Positions 12,001 through 18,105 of a stretch of DNA of 64,000 nt are shown here, piece by piece. Position 1 is the first letter of the stretch; each line of letters opens with the position of its first letter. The position numbers were made by a program, and so were the translations under genes. The notes beneath the pieces were generated by a model. It was not told the DNA's origin and made no database searches. It worked only from the letters and a program-made list of their open reading frames with translations. This DNA is from Cedecea lapagei. GTDB taxonomy: Bacteria; Pseudomonadota; Gammaproteobacteria; Enterobacterales; Enterobacteriaceae. Where the stretch lies: assembly GCF_900635955.1 (NCBI RefSeq), contig NZ_LR134201.1, positions 2,170,001-2,234,000 of the forward strand. The letters are read 5' to 3'.

Positions 12001-14570
12001 CCTTTGCGGATACCGGGCTGCTGGACGGCAACTACCATTACGTTCTGCGCGTCACGGACACAGCGGGGAACTATACCGAGTCCGATGAGTTCGTTCTTAA
12101 CGTTGACACTTCGGTACCAACGACCAAAGCGCTGGTGAACGGGCTAAACACCACCGACACCACGCCAATCATTACCGGAACCGTGGATGCTAACCTGGTA
12201 AACGGCGAGTTTGTGGTGGTGACGGTAAACAACAAAATCTACACCTCCGATCGCGGCGGCGCGGTGGTGGTCGATCCTTCGTCAAACACCTGGTATCTGC
12301 AGATCCCTGATGCCGATGTACTCGCGTTAACAAGCTATGATGTTACGGCACAGGTGAAAAGCAGCGCGGGCAACGGCAATAGCGTAGGCGTGACCCACGG
12401 CACCGTCGTGGTGGGCGCGGAAGCATCGATGTCGCCAGCCTGGTCTTTCACCAGCGCAACCAGCGCCATTGCCGCAAGCTTCATGCTTGACGAGAACGGG
12501 ATGTGGACGTTTGCCAGTAACCAGCAGTTCGCCACCTCGAGTGACCGCAATAGCTACAAAGTGAGCGGAAACTTCACGATGACTGGCAACTACACAACGG
12601 CAACCTACGCGGACATCAACCGCGATGGTCACGCGGATATGCTGGTGGAGAGCACGAACTACAACTACGTCACCCAGTTGATAAACAACGGCGATGGTAC
12701 TTACGCCTCATCCAGCACCGGCAGCAGCGCCACCGTAGGCACATTGCTGTGGTATGGCGCCGTCGTGGCTGTCGACTTCCAGGGCGACGGCTACGTTGAC
12801 TTCGTGATGGGGGATGCCGGCGGGCCGGACTCCAGCACCTTTGTGAACAATAACGGCGGCAAACTAGTAGGGGCCTCAGCCTCCGGGACTTATGTCAACT
12901 TCGTCTCCGGATCGAAGGTCGGGAACTACAATAGCCTGATCGAAGCTTCCGGAGTGGATTTGAACAACGACGGTAAGGTGGATATTGCCCAGCACACCAC
13001 CAACGGCGGCAACAACTATGCCCTGTCCACGATGTTCAACAAAGGGGACGGCACCTTTACCTGGGGTCAGAACTTCATTAACACCATGTACAGCGCCTAC
13101 GGCGCTGCCGCCGCGAACAATGCGGTGAGCATGACCTGGGCTGACTTTAACGGCGACGGCTACATGGACCTCTATATGGGGATGTCGCGCGCCGGTAACG
13201 GCGGCATGCTGATGCTGAATGACGGCGCCGGTAATCTGCTTGCAGGCACGGCGGTAGGCAGCGAGAGATATAACGGCACGGTTAGCGTGGCGGTTGACTG
13301 GAATATGGATGGCCGGATGGACATCATCAAGCTGGCGAATACCGGGCAGTCGTACATGTACACCAACGACGGGCTGGCGGGGGTCGCGAGCTTTACCTCT
13401 TCGAGGTTCGGCTCGGCCACCACAACCCAGGTCTCCGGCGCGGCACTGGTCGACTATGACTGGGACGGCGCGCAGGATCTGCTTATTTTCCGGCAGAATG
13501 GCGGCGTGACGCTGGAAAGGAACACCAACACCGTTGCGCCGGGTACGGCCATTCACCTGAAAATTGTCGACAGCCAGGGCATTAACGTCTTCTTCGGCAA
13601 CACGGTGAAGCTTTATAACTCTGCGGGAGATCTGGTGGCAAGCCAGGTAATCAACGCCCAGTCGGGTATCGGCATTAACGACGCTTCGGCGCTGGTGAGC
13701 TTCTATGGACTCAACCCGAACGAAACCTACCATGCGGAGCTGGTCAGAGCGATTAACGGCGTCTCCAGCAACACAACCTGGGGTGGATTAACCGCAGGTG
13801 ACGGTAAAGACAGTTATGCCGTGACGGCAGAGGCTGCCACCGGCGTTCACGGAGGCACGCTCACCGGAACGGGCTATAACGACACCTTTATCGCCGAGCA
13901 GGGAACCTATGTCTATAACGGCGGCGGCGGCTGGGAAACGTCCTCCGATCACCAGACCTGGAGCGCTACGGGCGGCATGGACGTGGTTGACTTCCGTAAC
14001 TCTGGCGTTGGCGTTACCGTTGATCTTGGTAAAACCGGAGCGCAGGACACCGGCTTTAACATCTCGACCTTCACCAATATCGAAGGCATCGTCGGCTCAA
14101 GCCATGACGATGTGATCACCGGCAATAGCGGCAATAACACCTTTGAAGGCGGCGGCGGCAACGACACCTTCAATATCGGCAGCGGCGGGCACGATACGCT
14201 GCTCTACAAGCTGCTGAACAGCTCGGATGCTACTGGCGGTAACGGCCACGACGTAGTGAACGGCTTCAGCGTCGGCACCTGGGAGGGGACCGCGGACAGC
14301 GACCGTATCGATCTGCGCGCGCTGCTGCAGGGCAGCGGTTACACCGGCGACGCTTCTGCGCACTATATCAATGGTGTCGCCCAGTTGGGCGCCGGGGCCG
14401 GCAACATCGGGGACTTCATCAAAGTGGTGCGAAACGGCAGCAGCACGGAGATTCAGATTGACCGTGACGGCAACGGGGGAACCTTTGACCCGACAACCGT
14501 GGTAACGCTGAACGGGGTGCAAACCGATCTTGCTACGTTGCTGGCAAACCACCAGCTGTTGGTTATCTAG
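3..14570 (+). CDS. BapA-like giant Ig-repeat adhesin, type I secreted (5' end outside window)
   Basis: Cell-surface or biofilm adhesin exported by a type I system. The frame is open to the left edge: codons before the GTG at 42 continue the repeat pattern, so that GTG is not a real start and the N terminus is missing. In order: 34 bacterial Ig-like domains of about 100 residues (to ~10220), each with a [IV]xxDNxxNxxE opening and ending VDTxxP; about seven domains of a second type, ~106 residues, opening TIDxIxxDTG (~10221-12420); an FG-GAP/VCBS-like region (~12430-13530) with six DxNxDGxxD-type calcium loops; and an RTX-like C terminus with GNSGNNTFEGGGGNDTF and a DRIDL segment typical of T1SS targets. 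The secretion genes follow directly. More than 4,850 residues are visible. Salmonella BapA and SiiE are the nearest architectures I know; the exact orthologue is unproven. Confidence 0.93.
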   Translation, partial: TTHDITVSSTPPDVAFNAISQDNVLNAIEATQPLTLSGTSNLPDGSTVTVTLNSVTYTAEVSGGIWQVQVPVNDVVKLGDTTYTLSVSGTDTTGNTGTATATLQVDTALPTVIVSTFAGDNRVNNSEISNDQILSGRVTGAQEGDAVTITIGGKNYTAKVQSDLTWSTTVPAADLQALGDGDVSIVASVTNAHGNTGSGSREININAQLPGLRINVVSGDDVINAIEQHQDLTVTGSSSHLNAGTIITVRVNDVNYQAAVSATGSWQIGIPASDLAAWPNGKLEIFASSADESGNPVAANRPVEVDLNAVAISIHSVTSDDMLNAVEKAADLTLSGKTQGVESGQTVVIKFGGHTYTTSVDGNGDWTLIVPAADMRDMVDGRTEVTASVTNGNGNSASGSREVLVDTQPPSITLNSVTADNILNHAEAAQDLTIAGTSTAQAGQTVTVTLNNHHYTGLVLADGSWSIIVPVADLANLTDGSWSISASVSDVAGNPASTSHGMLVDTTVPVVTINTFAGDNIVNQSEHAQAQVLSGTATGAAVGDSVKITVNGVEYATVLDAGGNWSMGLPAEVISGLADGTYTAAVVVTDKAGNVGSSSLTFEVATGLPQIAIDAIAQDDVINAAEKSAELTISGTSNQPDGTQITVNLNGVDYAAVVNGSAWNVKIPAQDVAKLGEANYTVSASVTDASGNSNSATHSVLVDSSLPLITINTVAGDNIINLAEVNAGQQLTGSVINAAAGDKVTIVLGGNSYTAIVQSDLSWSLPLSKEMLTALGDGDLTAHASVTNGRGNTGGTDHDFTIHAQLPGLRINTIAGDDVINLAEHNQDLIVSGTSIGLNAGSVVTVTLNGKDYLATVKADGSWSAAVPGVDVSSWPDGVLTVTAAAHDGANNPVSIDAVVDVDLAPVSISVNSITADNVLNAAEKGADLILSGLTTHVEPGQTVTITFAGHRYTTTVNDDGSWSYTVPAADMAKLKDGDAQVNVSVSNVSGNPASASQEYSVDASAPALTIDPLSGDNQLNAAEVKQPLIVSGSSNAEQGQEVTVTLNNVSYTATVGADGRWSVSVPASDLATLEDGILNVSASVADKAGNPANADRGVLVDITEPTLTIGTVAGDDTINASEHNQAHTVSGTSTGAAAGDVVTVVVNGQGASFTFTTTLDGNGQWNIGIPASVIQGLADGSYTITASVTDAAGNSGSVDHALNVNTAVPAISIATIALDDVINATEKGQDLVLSGTSNQPAGTIIIVTLNGINYQAVAGTDGSWSTTLPASSVSKLGEANYTVTAAVTDAHGNSNSDSHTVLVDSALPTVSIDSVTSDNILNITEINSGQTLSGTVTGAAQGDVVTIDLGGVLYQTTVQADLSWSLPVSTAILTALGNGELTITASVTNGHGNTGGGSRDIVIDANLPGLRVDTVAGDNVINAIEHNQNLIINGTSTGLSAGSAVTVTINGKEYAATVRADGSWQAAVPSDDVSRWAEGAVTIGVKGSSGAGNEVAIQHQVTVDLTDVVISINAVTGDNVLNAAEKGANLELSGSTQHVEPGQTVNITFAGHTYAATVQADGSWKYTVPAADMVNLKEGETAVQVSVSNKNGNSTQAAQNVSVDSIAPTLTVDPVSQDNLLNAAEASQDLIISGTSTAETGQTVTVELNGENYQTTVKADGSWSLTVPASDVGKLVDGEVMITATVEDRAGNPGSASRDMLVDITVPEVTIGTIATDDVINQTEHGQAQVISGTSTGAQAGDIVTVTLGNKSYTGVVDANGNWSVGVPRADISALGDSTYTVTASITDKAGNIGDASHSVKVDTAAPTLTIDTIAGDDILNADEKTADVVISGSSTGLADGTSVTVTLNGKNYTATVDDQGKWTTTVPAQDVGKLGEAFYEVSVSASNGVGNGGSQSTTLEVASTLPGVIINAVATDDVINAAELAAGQTITGRVTGVQAGTDVTINIGGVNYTAKVQSDLSWSLALSKEVLTALGDGSLKINASVTDGAGNTGTGSRGVTIDAALPGIRINTLAGDDVINAIEHGTSLVVNGTSSGLSEGSTVTVTIDGKDYVASVLADGKWQTVVPGNEVSQWIAGDITVSATGSSSSGNPVSIDHTVKVDLSEVAITVGQVAGDDVVNAAEKGTDLLLSGATQNVEPGQTVTVTFAGHTYTTLVESDGSWKLTVPANDMKGLKDGETSVEVSVSNVIGNGASAGREISVDTAAPTLQINTIAGDNVLNAAEAGQPVVITGTSNAETGQTVTVTLNNETYTGTVQADGSWSITVPVEKASALTDGVYTVTATVSDAAGNGSSTSHNLGVDVTVPSITFGVVAGDNVINLAEHSQAQIISGSSRGAAAGDKITITLGVSSWTTTVDAAGNWSIGVPKSVVSQLADGTVTLTASLTDAAGNTGHGSHEVTVNTGLPSINFNPISGDNVLNATEKGETLTLSGTSANLAPGTSVTVTLNGKNYTAITDASGNWSVDVQPADLAGLGEANYTLTATATSSIGNSASTHASLLVDTAAPGVMINPVTADNVVNAAEIAAGQTLSGKVSNAAAGDTVTIVLGGKTYTATVQPDLSWSLDLSAELLTALGNGRLTVTASVTNGHGNSGTANREFAIDASLPGIRINTVAGDDVINAIEHNQNLIVSGSASGMSEGSTVTVTINGKTYLATVSASGAWSAAVPAEDVGGWAAGTLTIVAAGSSSAGNPVSIERPVNVDLSPVAVSVDNITADNVLNAAEKGSDLLLSGSTRNVEPGQIVTLIFGGRTYTTQVEADGSWHYTVPASDMVGLKDGDTSVKVSVTNVNGNGASAEREFSVDATAPALTLDPVATDNVINAAEAGAGVVVTGTSSAEAGQTVTLTLDGKTYTGVVKANGTWSITLDATALAGLADNNYPLSVSVSDAAGNGATSSKTITLDTTAPTISFNAIAGDDIINLVEHAQAQIISGSSRGAAAGNNIVITLNGVQYVTQVDANGNWSVGVPASAISALQNGTATVTATLTDSAGNAGTQSHTVEVNATRIGLTIGTISDDDVINAAEHQQALVISGGSSELAPGTQVTVTLNGVQYNATIHQGGGWNVTVPANQVQNLVHGRGYTISAIASDDANNSTSATHNISVDTVAPTVTIADISGDNVINAAEQQQPLTIRGSSSAETGQKVTVALGSESYEATVQPDGSWSITVPAADLAKLSEGDINVSATVSDKAGNPGSADRTLTVDTVAPTITFNKVAGDDIINSAEQHAGQVISGTTNAQPGQTLTVTFNNHTYTAVVSGTGTWAVTVPAQDFLGAVDGNYQISASVSDKAGNSGSANKQVTLSGEVPTLSINDFAQDNIVNAAEHGTPLVVSGVTNAPAGQTVTIVLNGQQYTTTVNSDGTWQYTLGSSAVAALADGGSYVIHASVSNSIGNSAAADRTITVDTTPPQMAITIDALQNDTGLSASDFITADNKVVVKGSLSAALGNNEKAQISLDGGLTWTDLVVNGKSWSYADGRTLADGIVTYNVRVIDNAGNVGSTATQNVTIDTVAPDASKTITVEAITQDTGLNAHDFITSDNTLTISGKLGAPLATGEHAQISIDGGKTWVDVSISGTTWSYIDGRTLADGDHLYQLRVIDDAGNIGATTSQLVTVDTVAPDASKTVTIDRIADDTGLSNSDFVTSDTSLTIHGSLGASLLAGEYVQISLDGGTTWQMVTTIGTTWYFNDGRTLSDGSYQYIVRVVDDAGNVGQSASQTVTVDTTPPDAAITVTVDSITTDSGFSNSDFVTNDNTLTLNGSLGAALGRNEFVQVSSDGGVTWVNATSVTGTSWSYTDGRQLADGNHTWQVRVVDLAGNVGATTSQTVTVDTVAPTYGITIDSISDDTGQSASDFITMDTTLTLNGTLGHALASDERVQISLDGGQSWVDTVVTGTAWRYVDGRTLPDGDHLYQVRIIDQAGNVGSTASQVVTVDTVVPDTVGTIVSYTDNDGERTGTFDSSYSTDDTSPVLNGTLNQALAAGEIAQIFRDGVLVGKVTVTGGTNWTFADTGLLDGNYHYVLRVTDTAGNYTESDEFVLNVDTSVPTTKALVNGLNTTDTTPIITGTVDANLVNGEFVVVTVNNKIYTSDRGGAVVVDPSSNTWYLQIPDADVLALTSYDVTAQVKSSAGNGNSVGVTHGTVVVGAEASMSPAWSFTSATSAIAASFMLDENGMWTFASNQQFATSSDRNSYKVSGNFTMTGNYTTATYADINRDGHADMLVESTNYNYVTQLINNGDGTYASSSTGSSATVGTLLWYGAVVAVDFQGDGYVDFVMGDAGGPDSSTFVNNNGGKLVGASASGTYVNFVSGSKVGNYNSLIEASGVDLNNDGKVDIAQHTTNGGNNYALSTMFNKGDGTFTWGQNFINTMYSAYGAAAANNAVSMTWADFNGDGYMDLYMGMSRAGNGGMLMLNDGAGNLLAGTAVGSERYNGTVSVAVDWNMDGRMDIIKLANTGQSYMYTNDGLAGVASFTSSRFGSATTTQVSGAALVDYDWDGAQDLLIFRQNGGVTLERNTNTVAPGTAIHLKIVDSQGINVFFGNTVKLYNSAGDLVASQVINAQSGIGINDASALVSFYGLNPNETYHAELVRAINGVSSNTTWGGLTAGDGKDSYAVTAEAATGVHGGTLTGTGYNDTFIAEQGTYVYNGGGGWETSSDHQTWSATGGMDVVDFRNSGVGVTVDLGKTGAQDTGFNISTFTNIEGIVGSSHDDVITGNSGNNTFEGGGGNDTFNIGSGGHDTLLYKLLNSSDATGGNGHDVVNGFSVGTWEGTADSDRIDLRALLQGSGYTGDASAHYINGVAQLGAGAGNIGDFIKVVRNGSSTEIQIDRDGNGGTFDPTTVVTLNGVQTDLATLLANHQLLVI
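42..10220 (+). repeat. 34 tandem Ig-like domains arranged as a six-domain super-repeat
   Basis: Each unit is about 300 bp. Six subtypes recur in fixed order, recognisable by signature segments: SGTSNQPxG; GQxLSGxVxxAAxGD; LPGLRIN/LPGIRIN; AEKGADLxLSGxTxxVEPGQ; AExGQTVTV; and HxQAQxISGTSxGAA. The GLRIN/GIRIN signature starts at 633, 2424, 4230, 6027 and 7824, a period of 1791-1806 bp. Five full six-domain blocks are followed by four more irregular domains (31-34, from about 9015). These are protein-coding repeats that have diverged in sequence, not near-identical DNA copies. Confidence 0.9.
10221..12420 (+). repeat. Second Ig-like repeat family in the adhesin (~106-residue units)
   Basis: Units begin near 10221, 10539, 10857, 11172 and 11490, spaced 315-318 bp. 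They share DTGxSxSDFxTxDN, a QISLDGGxTW segment and DGRTLxDGxxxYxVRVxDxAGN. Two more divergent units follow (from about 11799 and 12111) before the FG-GAP region. Tandem domain duplication is the evident origin. Confidence 0.85.
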
Positions 14571-14577
14571 TATGTAT

Positions 14578-14612
14578 CCCGCCGGATCTGCCTTCAGATC
14601 CGGCGGGATTTT
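14578..14612 (+). terminator. Strong hairpin between adhesin and secretion genes
   Basis: A perfect 13-bp stem (CCCGCCGGATCTG / CAGATCCGGCGGG) with a CCTT loop is followed by ATTTT, eight bases after the adhesin stop. It is either a terminator that isolates the adhesin transcript or a partial attenuator that lowers expression of the transporter genes relative to the adhesin. Confidence 0.8.
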
Positions 14613-14714
14613 AGCCGCTTATTCTTATGACCCGGTATTCATCATGTTTATTAAACAAACCGCGGAAAGGACGACACAGGTGCTTTTGGCCACTTTCGCA
14701 GGACGTGAAACACA

Positions 14715-16895
14715 ATGACTTCAACGCATACCCGCTATGAACCCTGGCTGCAGGCCATGCTGTCCGTAGCGCGCCACTACCGGCTCGATTTTTCCGAAGA
14801 ACACGTGCGTGTGGTGATTAATCAGGAGAGCCAGAGTCCTCATCTTCTGGTGCTGGAAGATATGGCACGCCAGCTCGGATTAGCGCTGCGCAGCGCGCCG
14901 GCAGATGTCTCATTGATCGATCCGTGGCGGTTACCGCTGGTTGCCGAGCTCAATGATGGCCAAATGGCGGTGCTGACCCATATGGATAATCACGGACAGC
15001 TAAGCATACAGCTGAGCGGAGACGGAGGGCTGGAAACCGTGGTCAGCCGTGAAGCGCTGGCCCAAAGGCTCAAGGGGCTGTTTCTTCTGCGTCCGCTTAA
15101 TTCGATTCCCGATGCGCGAGTGGACGACTACGTCAGGCCATATCAAAAGAACTGGTTCTGGACGCTGGCCCTGAAGGACTGGAAACGCTACGGCGATATC
15201 ATGCTGGTGGCGATGGCGGCTAACGTGCTGGCGCTGGCCGGTATGCTCTTCTCCATGCAGGTGTACGACCGGGTAGTGCCTTCGCAGTCGGTGCCCACGC
15301 TGTGGGTGCTTTTTGGCGGCGTGATGCTGGCTATTCTCTTTGAATTTACCATGCGTATGCTGCGCGTCCACATTGCCGATGTGGTCGGGAAACGGGCAGA
15401 CTTACGCATATCCGACCGGGTTTTTGCCAGAGCGCTGCGCATCAAGAATAACGCCCGGCCAAAATCGACAGGCTCGTTTATCTCACAGATCCGCGAGCTC
15501 GAGTCGGTGCGTGAGCTGATCACCTCAACCACCATTGGCACCGTATCGGATATCCCGTTCTTCCTGCTGTTTGTCTTTATCCTCTGGCTGATCGGCGGTC
15601 CGCTGGTGTTTGTTGTGCTGCTGGCCATTCCGCTGCTGCTGATCCCCGGCCTGCTGGTGCAGCGGCCGCTGGCGCACCTCTCGAACGAGGGCATGCGCGA
15701 GTCGGCTATCCGCAACGCCACCCTGGTGGAGGCCGTTCAGTCCATCGAGGACATCAAGCTGCTCCGGGCCGAGCAGCGGTTCCAGAACCAGTGGAACAAC
15801 ACTAACGACGTCGCCGCGGCCATAGGAATGAAGCAGCGCTGGCTGACCAGTTTGCTGATGACCTGGACCCAGGAAGTTCAGTCAATCGTCTATGCCGTCG
15901 TGCTGCTCGTAGGGTGTTACCTGGTGATTAACGGTGATATGACCACCGGGGCGCTGGTCGGGACCTCGATCCTTGCCTCCCGGACCATCGCGCCGCTGGC
16001 GCAAATCTCTGGCGTACTGTCCCGCTGGCAGCAGGCAAAGGTGGCGCGTAAAGGGCTGGATGACCTGATGCAGCGCCCGCTGGATGACCCGGAGCAGGGC
16101 CGAAAAGTGCATAAAGCTCACCTGCAGGGAAACTACCAGCTTAACTACGCGGCTTTTTACTACGATGAAGAAGAGAAGGTTAACGATCTGGATATTGCCC
16201 GGTTGACCATTACGGCCGGGGAGAAAATTGCGGTGCTGGGACGTAACGGCTCCGGTAAAAGCACGCTCTTACAGCTGCTGGCGGGAATGCAAACGCCGCA
16301 GCATGGACAGATCCTTCTCGACGATATCAGTCTGGGTCAGATCGACACCGCCGATCTCCGCCGTGATATGAACCTCCTGAGCCAACAGGCTCGCCTGTTC
16401 TTCGGTTCTGTTCGCGATAACCTGACGATGGGCCGCCCGCTGGCCAGCGACGAAGAGATTCACCGCGCCCTGGTCCTGAGCGGCGCGCTGGGTTTTGTTC
16501 AGAAGCAGAAGAATGGCCTCAACTACCTGATTACCGAAGGGGGAGCAGGACTTTCCGGCGGCCAGCGGCAGGCGCTGCTGCTGGCGCGTACGCTTATCCT
16601 GCAGCCCCAGATCCTGCTGCTGGATGAACCTACGGCCTGGCTGGATGAGGTCAGCGAGCAGCAGCTTATCGCCAATCTTGCGCCGTGGCTGGGCAACCGT
16701 ACTCTGGTGGTCGCCACGCACCGAATGCCGATCCTGCAGCTGGTGAACCGCATCATCGTGCTGGATAACGGCCGCATCGTCATGGATGGTCCAAGAGATA
16801 AAATTTTGCAGCAGCACGGGATGATGGAGAAGCAGGCCGTACCGCACAGAACCGCCACCCTGAAACCTGCAAATACCACGGAGGGTCGGGCATGA
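14715..16895 (+). CDS. Type I secretion system permease/ATPase (LapB/BapC-like)
   Basis: Inner-membrane ABC exporter subunit expected to drive one-step secretion of the adjacent adhesin. The first ~130 residues resemble the C39-peptidase-like domain of this subfamily but show no catalytic-cysteine motif, so it probably binds substrate rather than cleaving it. A six-helix exporter membrane domain follows (about residues 150-430). The ATPase domain has Walker A GRNGSGKST near residue 508, signature LSGGQRQ near 613, Walker B ILLLDEPTAW near 633 and the H-loop VVATHR near 665. At 726 residues the length is normal. The stop overlaps the next gene's start (ATGA), indicating translational coupling with the adaptor. 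Confidence 0.93.
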   Translation: MTSTHTRYEPWLQAMLSVARHYRLDFSEEHVRVVINQESQSPHLLVLEDMARQLGLALRSAPADVSLIDPWRLPLVAELNDGQMAVLTHMDNHGQLSIQLSGDGGLETVVSREALAQRLKGLFLLRPLNSIPDARVDDYVRPYQKNWFWTLALKDWKRYGDIMLVAMAANVLALAGMLFSMQVYDRVVPSQSVPTLWVLFGGVMLAILFEFTMRMLRVHIADVVGKRADLRISDRVFARALRIKNNARPKSTGSFISQIRELESVRELITSTTIGTVSDIPFFLLFVFILWLIGGPLVFVVLLAIPLLLIPGLLVQRPLAHLSNEGMRESAIRNATLVEAVQSIEDIKLLRAEQRFQNQWNNTNDVAAAIGMKQRWLTSLLMTWTQEVQSIVYAVVLLVGCYLVINGDMTTGALVGTSILASRTIAPLAQISGVLSRWQQAKVARKGLDDLMQRPLDDPEQGRKVHKAHLQGNYQLNYAAFYYDEEEKVNDLDIARLTITAGEKIAVLGRNGSGKSTLLQLLAGMQTPQHGQILLDDISLGQIDTADLRRDMNLLSQQARLFFGSVRDNLTMGRPLASDEEIHRALVLSGALGFVQKQKNGLNYLITEGGAGLSGGQRQALLLARTLILQPQILLLDEPTAWLDEVSEQQLIANLAPWLGNRTLVVATHRMPILQLVNRIIVLDNGRIVMDGPRDKILQQHGMMEKQAVPHRTATLKPANTTEGRA

Positions 16896-18067
16896 ACGAC
16901 ATCACGCGCTACAACAGCCGCCTGAAGGAGCCCGCGCTGCCTCGGGCAAGCCTGGTGGCCTGGGCGCTTGGCCTGATGCTGTTAGCTTTTGTTCTTTGGG
17001 CGAACTTCTTCACCCTGGATGAGGTGACAACGGGGGCTGGTAAAGTCGTCCCGTCGTCGCGCGAGCAGGTGATTCAGTCTCTGGAAGGCGGGATCCTCTA
17101 CAAGCTGGATGTACGTGAGGGGGACATCGTTGAGAAGGGCCAGGTACTGGCGCAGCTGGATCGCACCAAAACCGAGTCTGGCGTCCAGGAGAGTGAATCG
17201 CGCCTGCATGCTGCGATGGCGACGGCTGCCCGCCTGAAGGCGGAGGTCAGCGCAACGCCGCTGGCTTTCCCCGATTTGTTGCCCGGCGATGGCGACCTTG
17301 TCCGCCAGGAAACGGCACTCTATAACTCGCGCCGCAGCAGCCTTGAAAAAGGGGTTGCTGGCCTGAGAGAGGCCATCTCTCTCGTGCAGCGCGAGCTGGC
17401 AATGACGCTGCCGCTGGTGAAACAGGGCGCGGCAAGCAGTGTAGAAGTGCTTCGCCTGCAGCGGCAAAAAAATGAGCTGGAAAACAAAATCACCGAAATG
17501 CAGAACCAGTATTACGTGCGTGCGCGTGAAGAGCTGGCGAAAACCAACGAGGAAATTGAAACCCAGCGTTCGGTAATGCGCGGTCGGGAAGACTCCTTAA
17601 CCCGCCTGAAATTTACCGCACCGGTAAGGGCCATTGTGAAAGGGATCGAAGTCACTACCGTTGGCGGCGTTATCCCGCCCAATGGCAAGCTGATGACCCT
17701 CGTACCGCTTGATGACCAGATGCTGATTGAGGCAAAAATCTCGCCGCGCGACGTAGCGTTCATCCATCCGGGGCAAAACGCGCTGGTGAAAATCACCGCC
17801 TACGATTACTCCATTTATGGTGGGCTGAAGGGCGTGGTCACCACCATTTCTCCCGACACCCTGCAGGATGAAGTCAAACGTGATGTCTACTATTACCGGG
17901 TTTATATCCGCACCGACATCAGCCAGCTGGAGAACAGGGAAGGTAAAACGTTCCCCATCTTCCCGGGGATGATTGCCACTGTGGATATTAAAACCGGCAG
18001 CAAATCTATACTCGACTATCTGCTGAAGCCATTAAATAAAGCTAAAGAAGCGCTAAGAGAGCGGTAA
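16892..18067 (+). CDS. HlyD-family type I secretion periplasmic adaptor subunit
   Basis: Membrane-fusion protein linking the ABC exporter to an outer-membrane TolC-type channel. It has a short cytoplasmic N terminus, one membrane anchor (about residues 23-42, WALGLMLLAFVLWANFF), a lipoyl half (GGILYKLDVREGDIVEKGQVLAQLD), a long coiled-coil hairpin (about 90-240), the second lipoyl half (LKFTAPVRAIVKGIEVTTVGG) and a beta-barrel region. At 391 residues it matches the LapC/HlyD subclass. It overlaps the ABC gene by 4 bp. No TolC-like gene is visible, so that component must be encoded upstream of the window or elsewhere. Confidence 0.93.
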   Translation: MNDITRYNSRLKEPALPRASLVAWALGLMLLAFVLWANFFTLDEVTTGAGKVVPSSREQVIQSLEGGILYKLDVREGDIVEKGQVLAQLDRTKTESGVQESESRLHAAMATAARLKAEVSATPLAFPDLLPGDGDLVRQETALYNSRRSSLEKGVAGLREAISLVQRELAMTLPLVKQGAASSVEVLRLQRQKNELENKITEMQNQYYVRAREELAKTNEEIETQRSVMRGREDSLTRLKFTAPVRAIVKGIEVTTVGGVIPPNGKLMTLVPLDDQMLIEAKISPRDVAFIHPGQNALVKITAYDYSIYGGLKGVVTTISPDTLQDEVKRDVYYYRVYIRTDISQLENREGKTFPIFPGMIATVDIKTGSKSILDYLLKPLNKAKEALRER

Positions 18068-18075
18068 CAAAAAAG

Positions 18076-18100
18076 AAAAGGCCGGCGCTGCCGGCCTTTT
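18076..18100. terminator. Bidirectional terminator between adaptor gene and convergent regulator
   Basis: AAAAGGCCGGC, loop GCT, GCCGGCCTTTT. This 11-bp stem with an A-tract on one side and a T-tract on the other sits between two convergent genes and can serve both strands. Confidence 0.88.
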
Positions 18101-18105
18101 CATAT

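Noticed and set aside
14530..14718. 62-residue plus frame between adhesin and exporter
   Set aside because: It begins inside the adhesin, runs through the terminator hairpin, and has no ribosome site or sequence feature.
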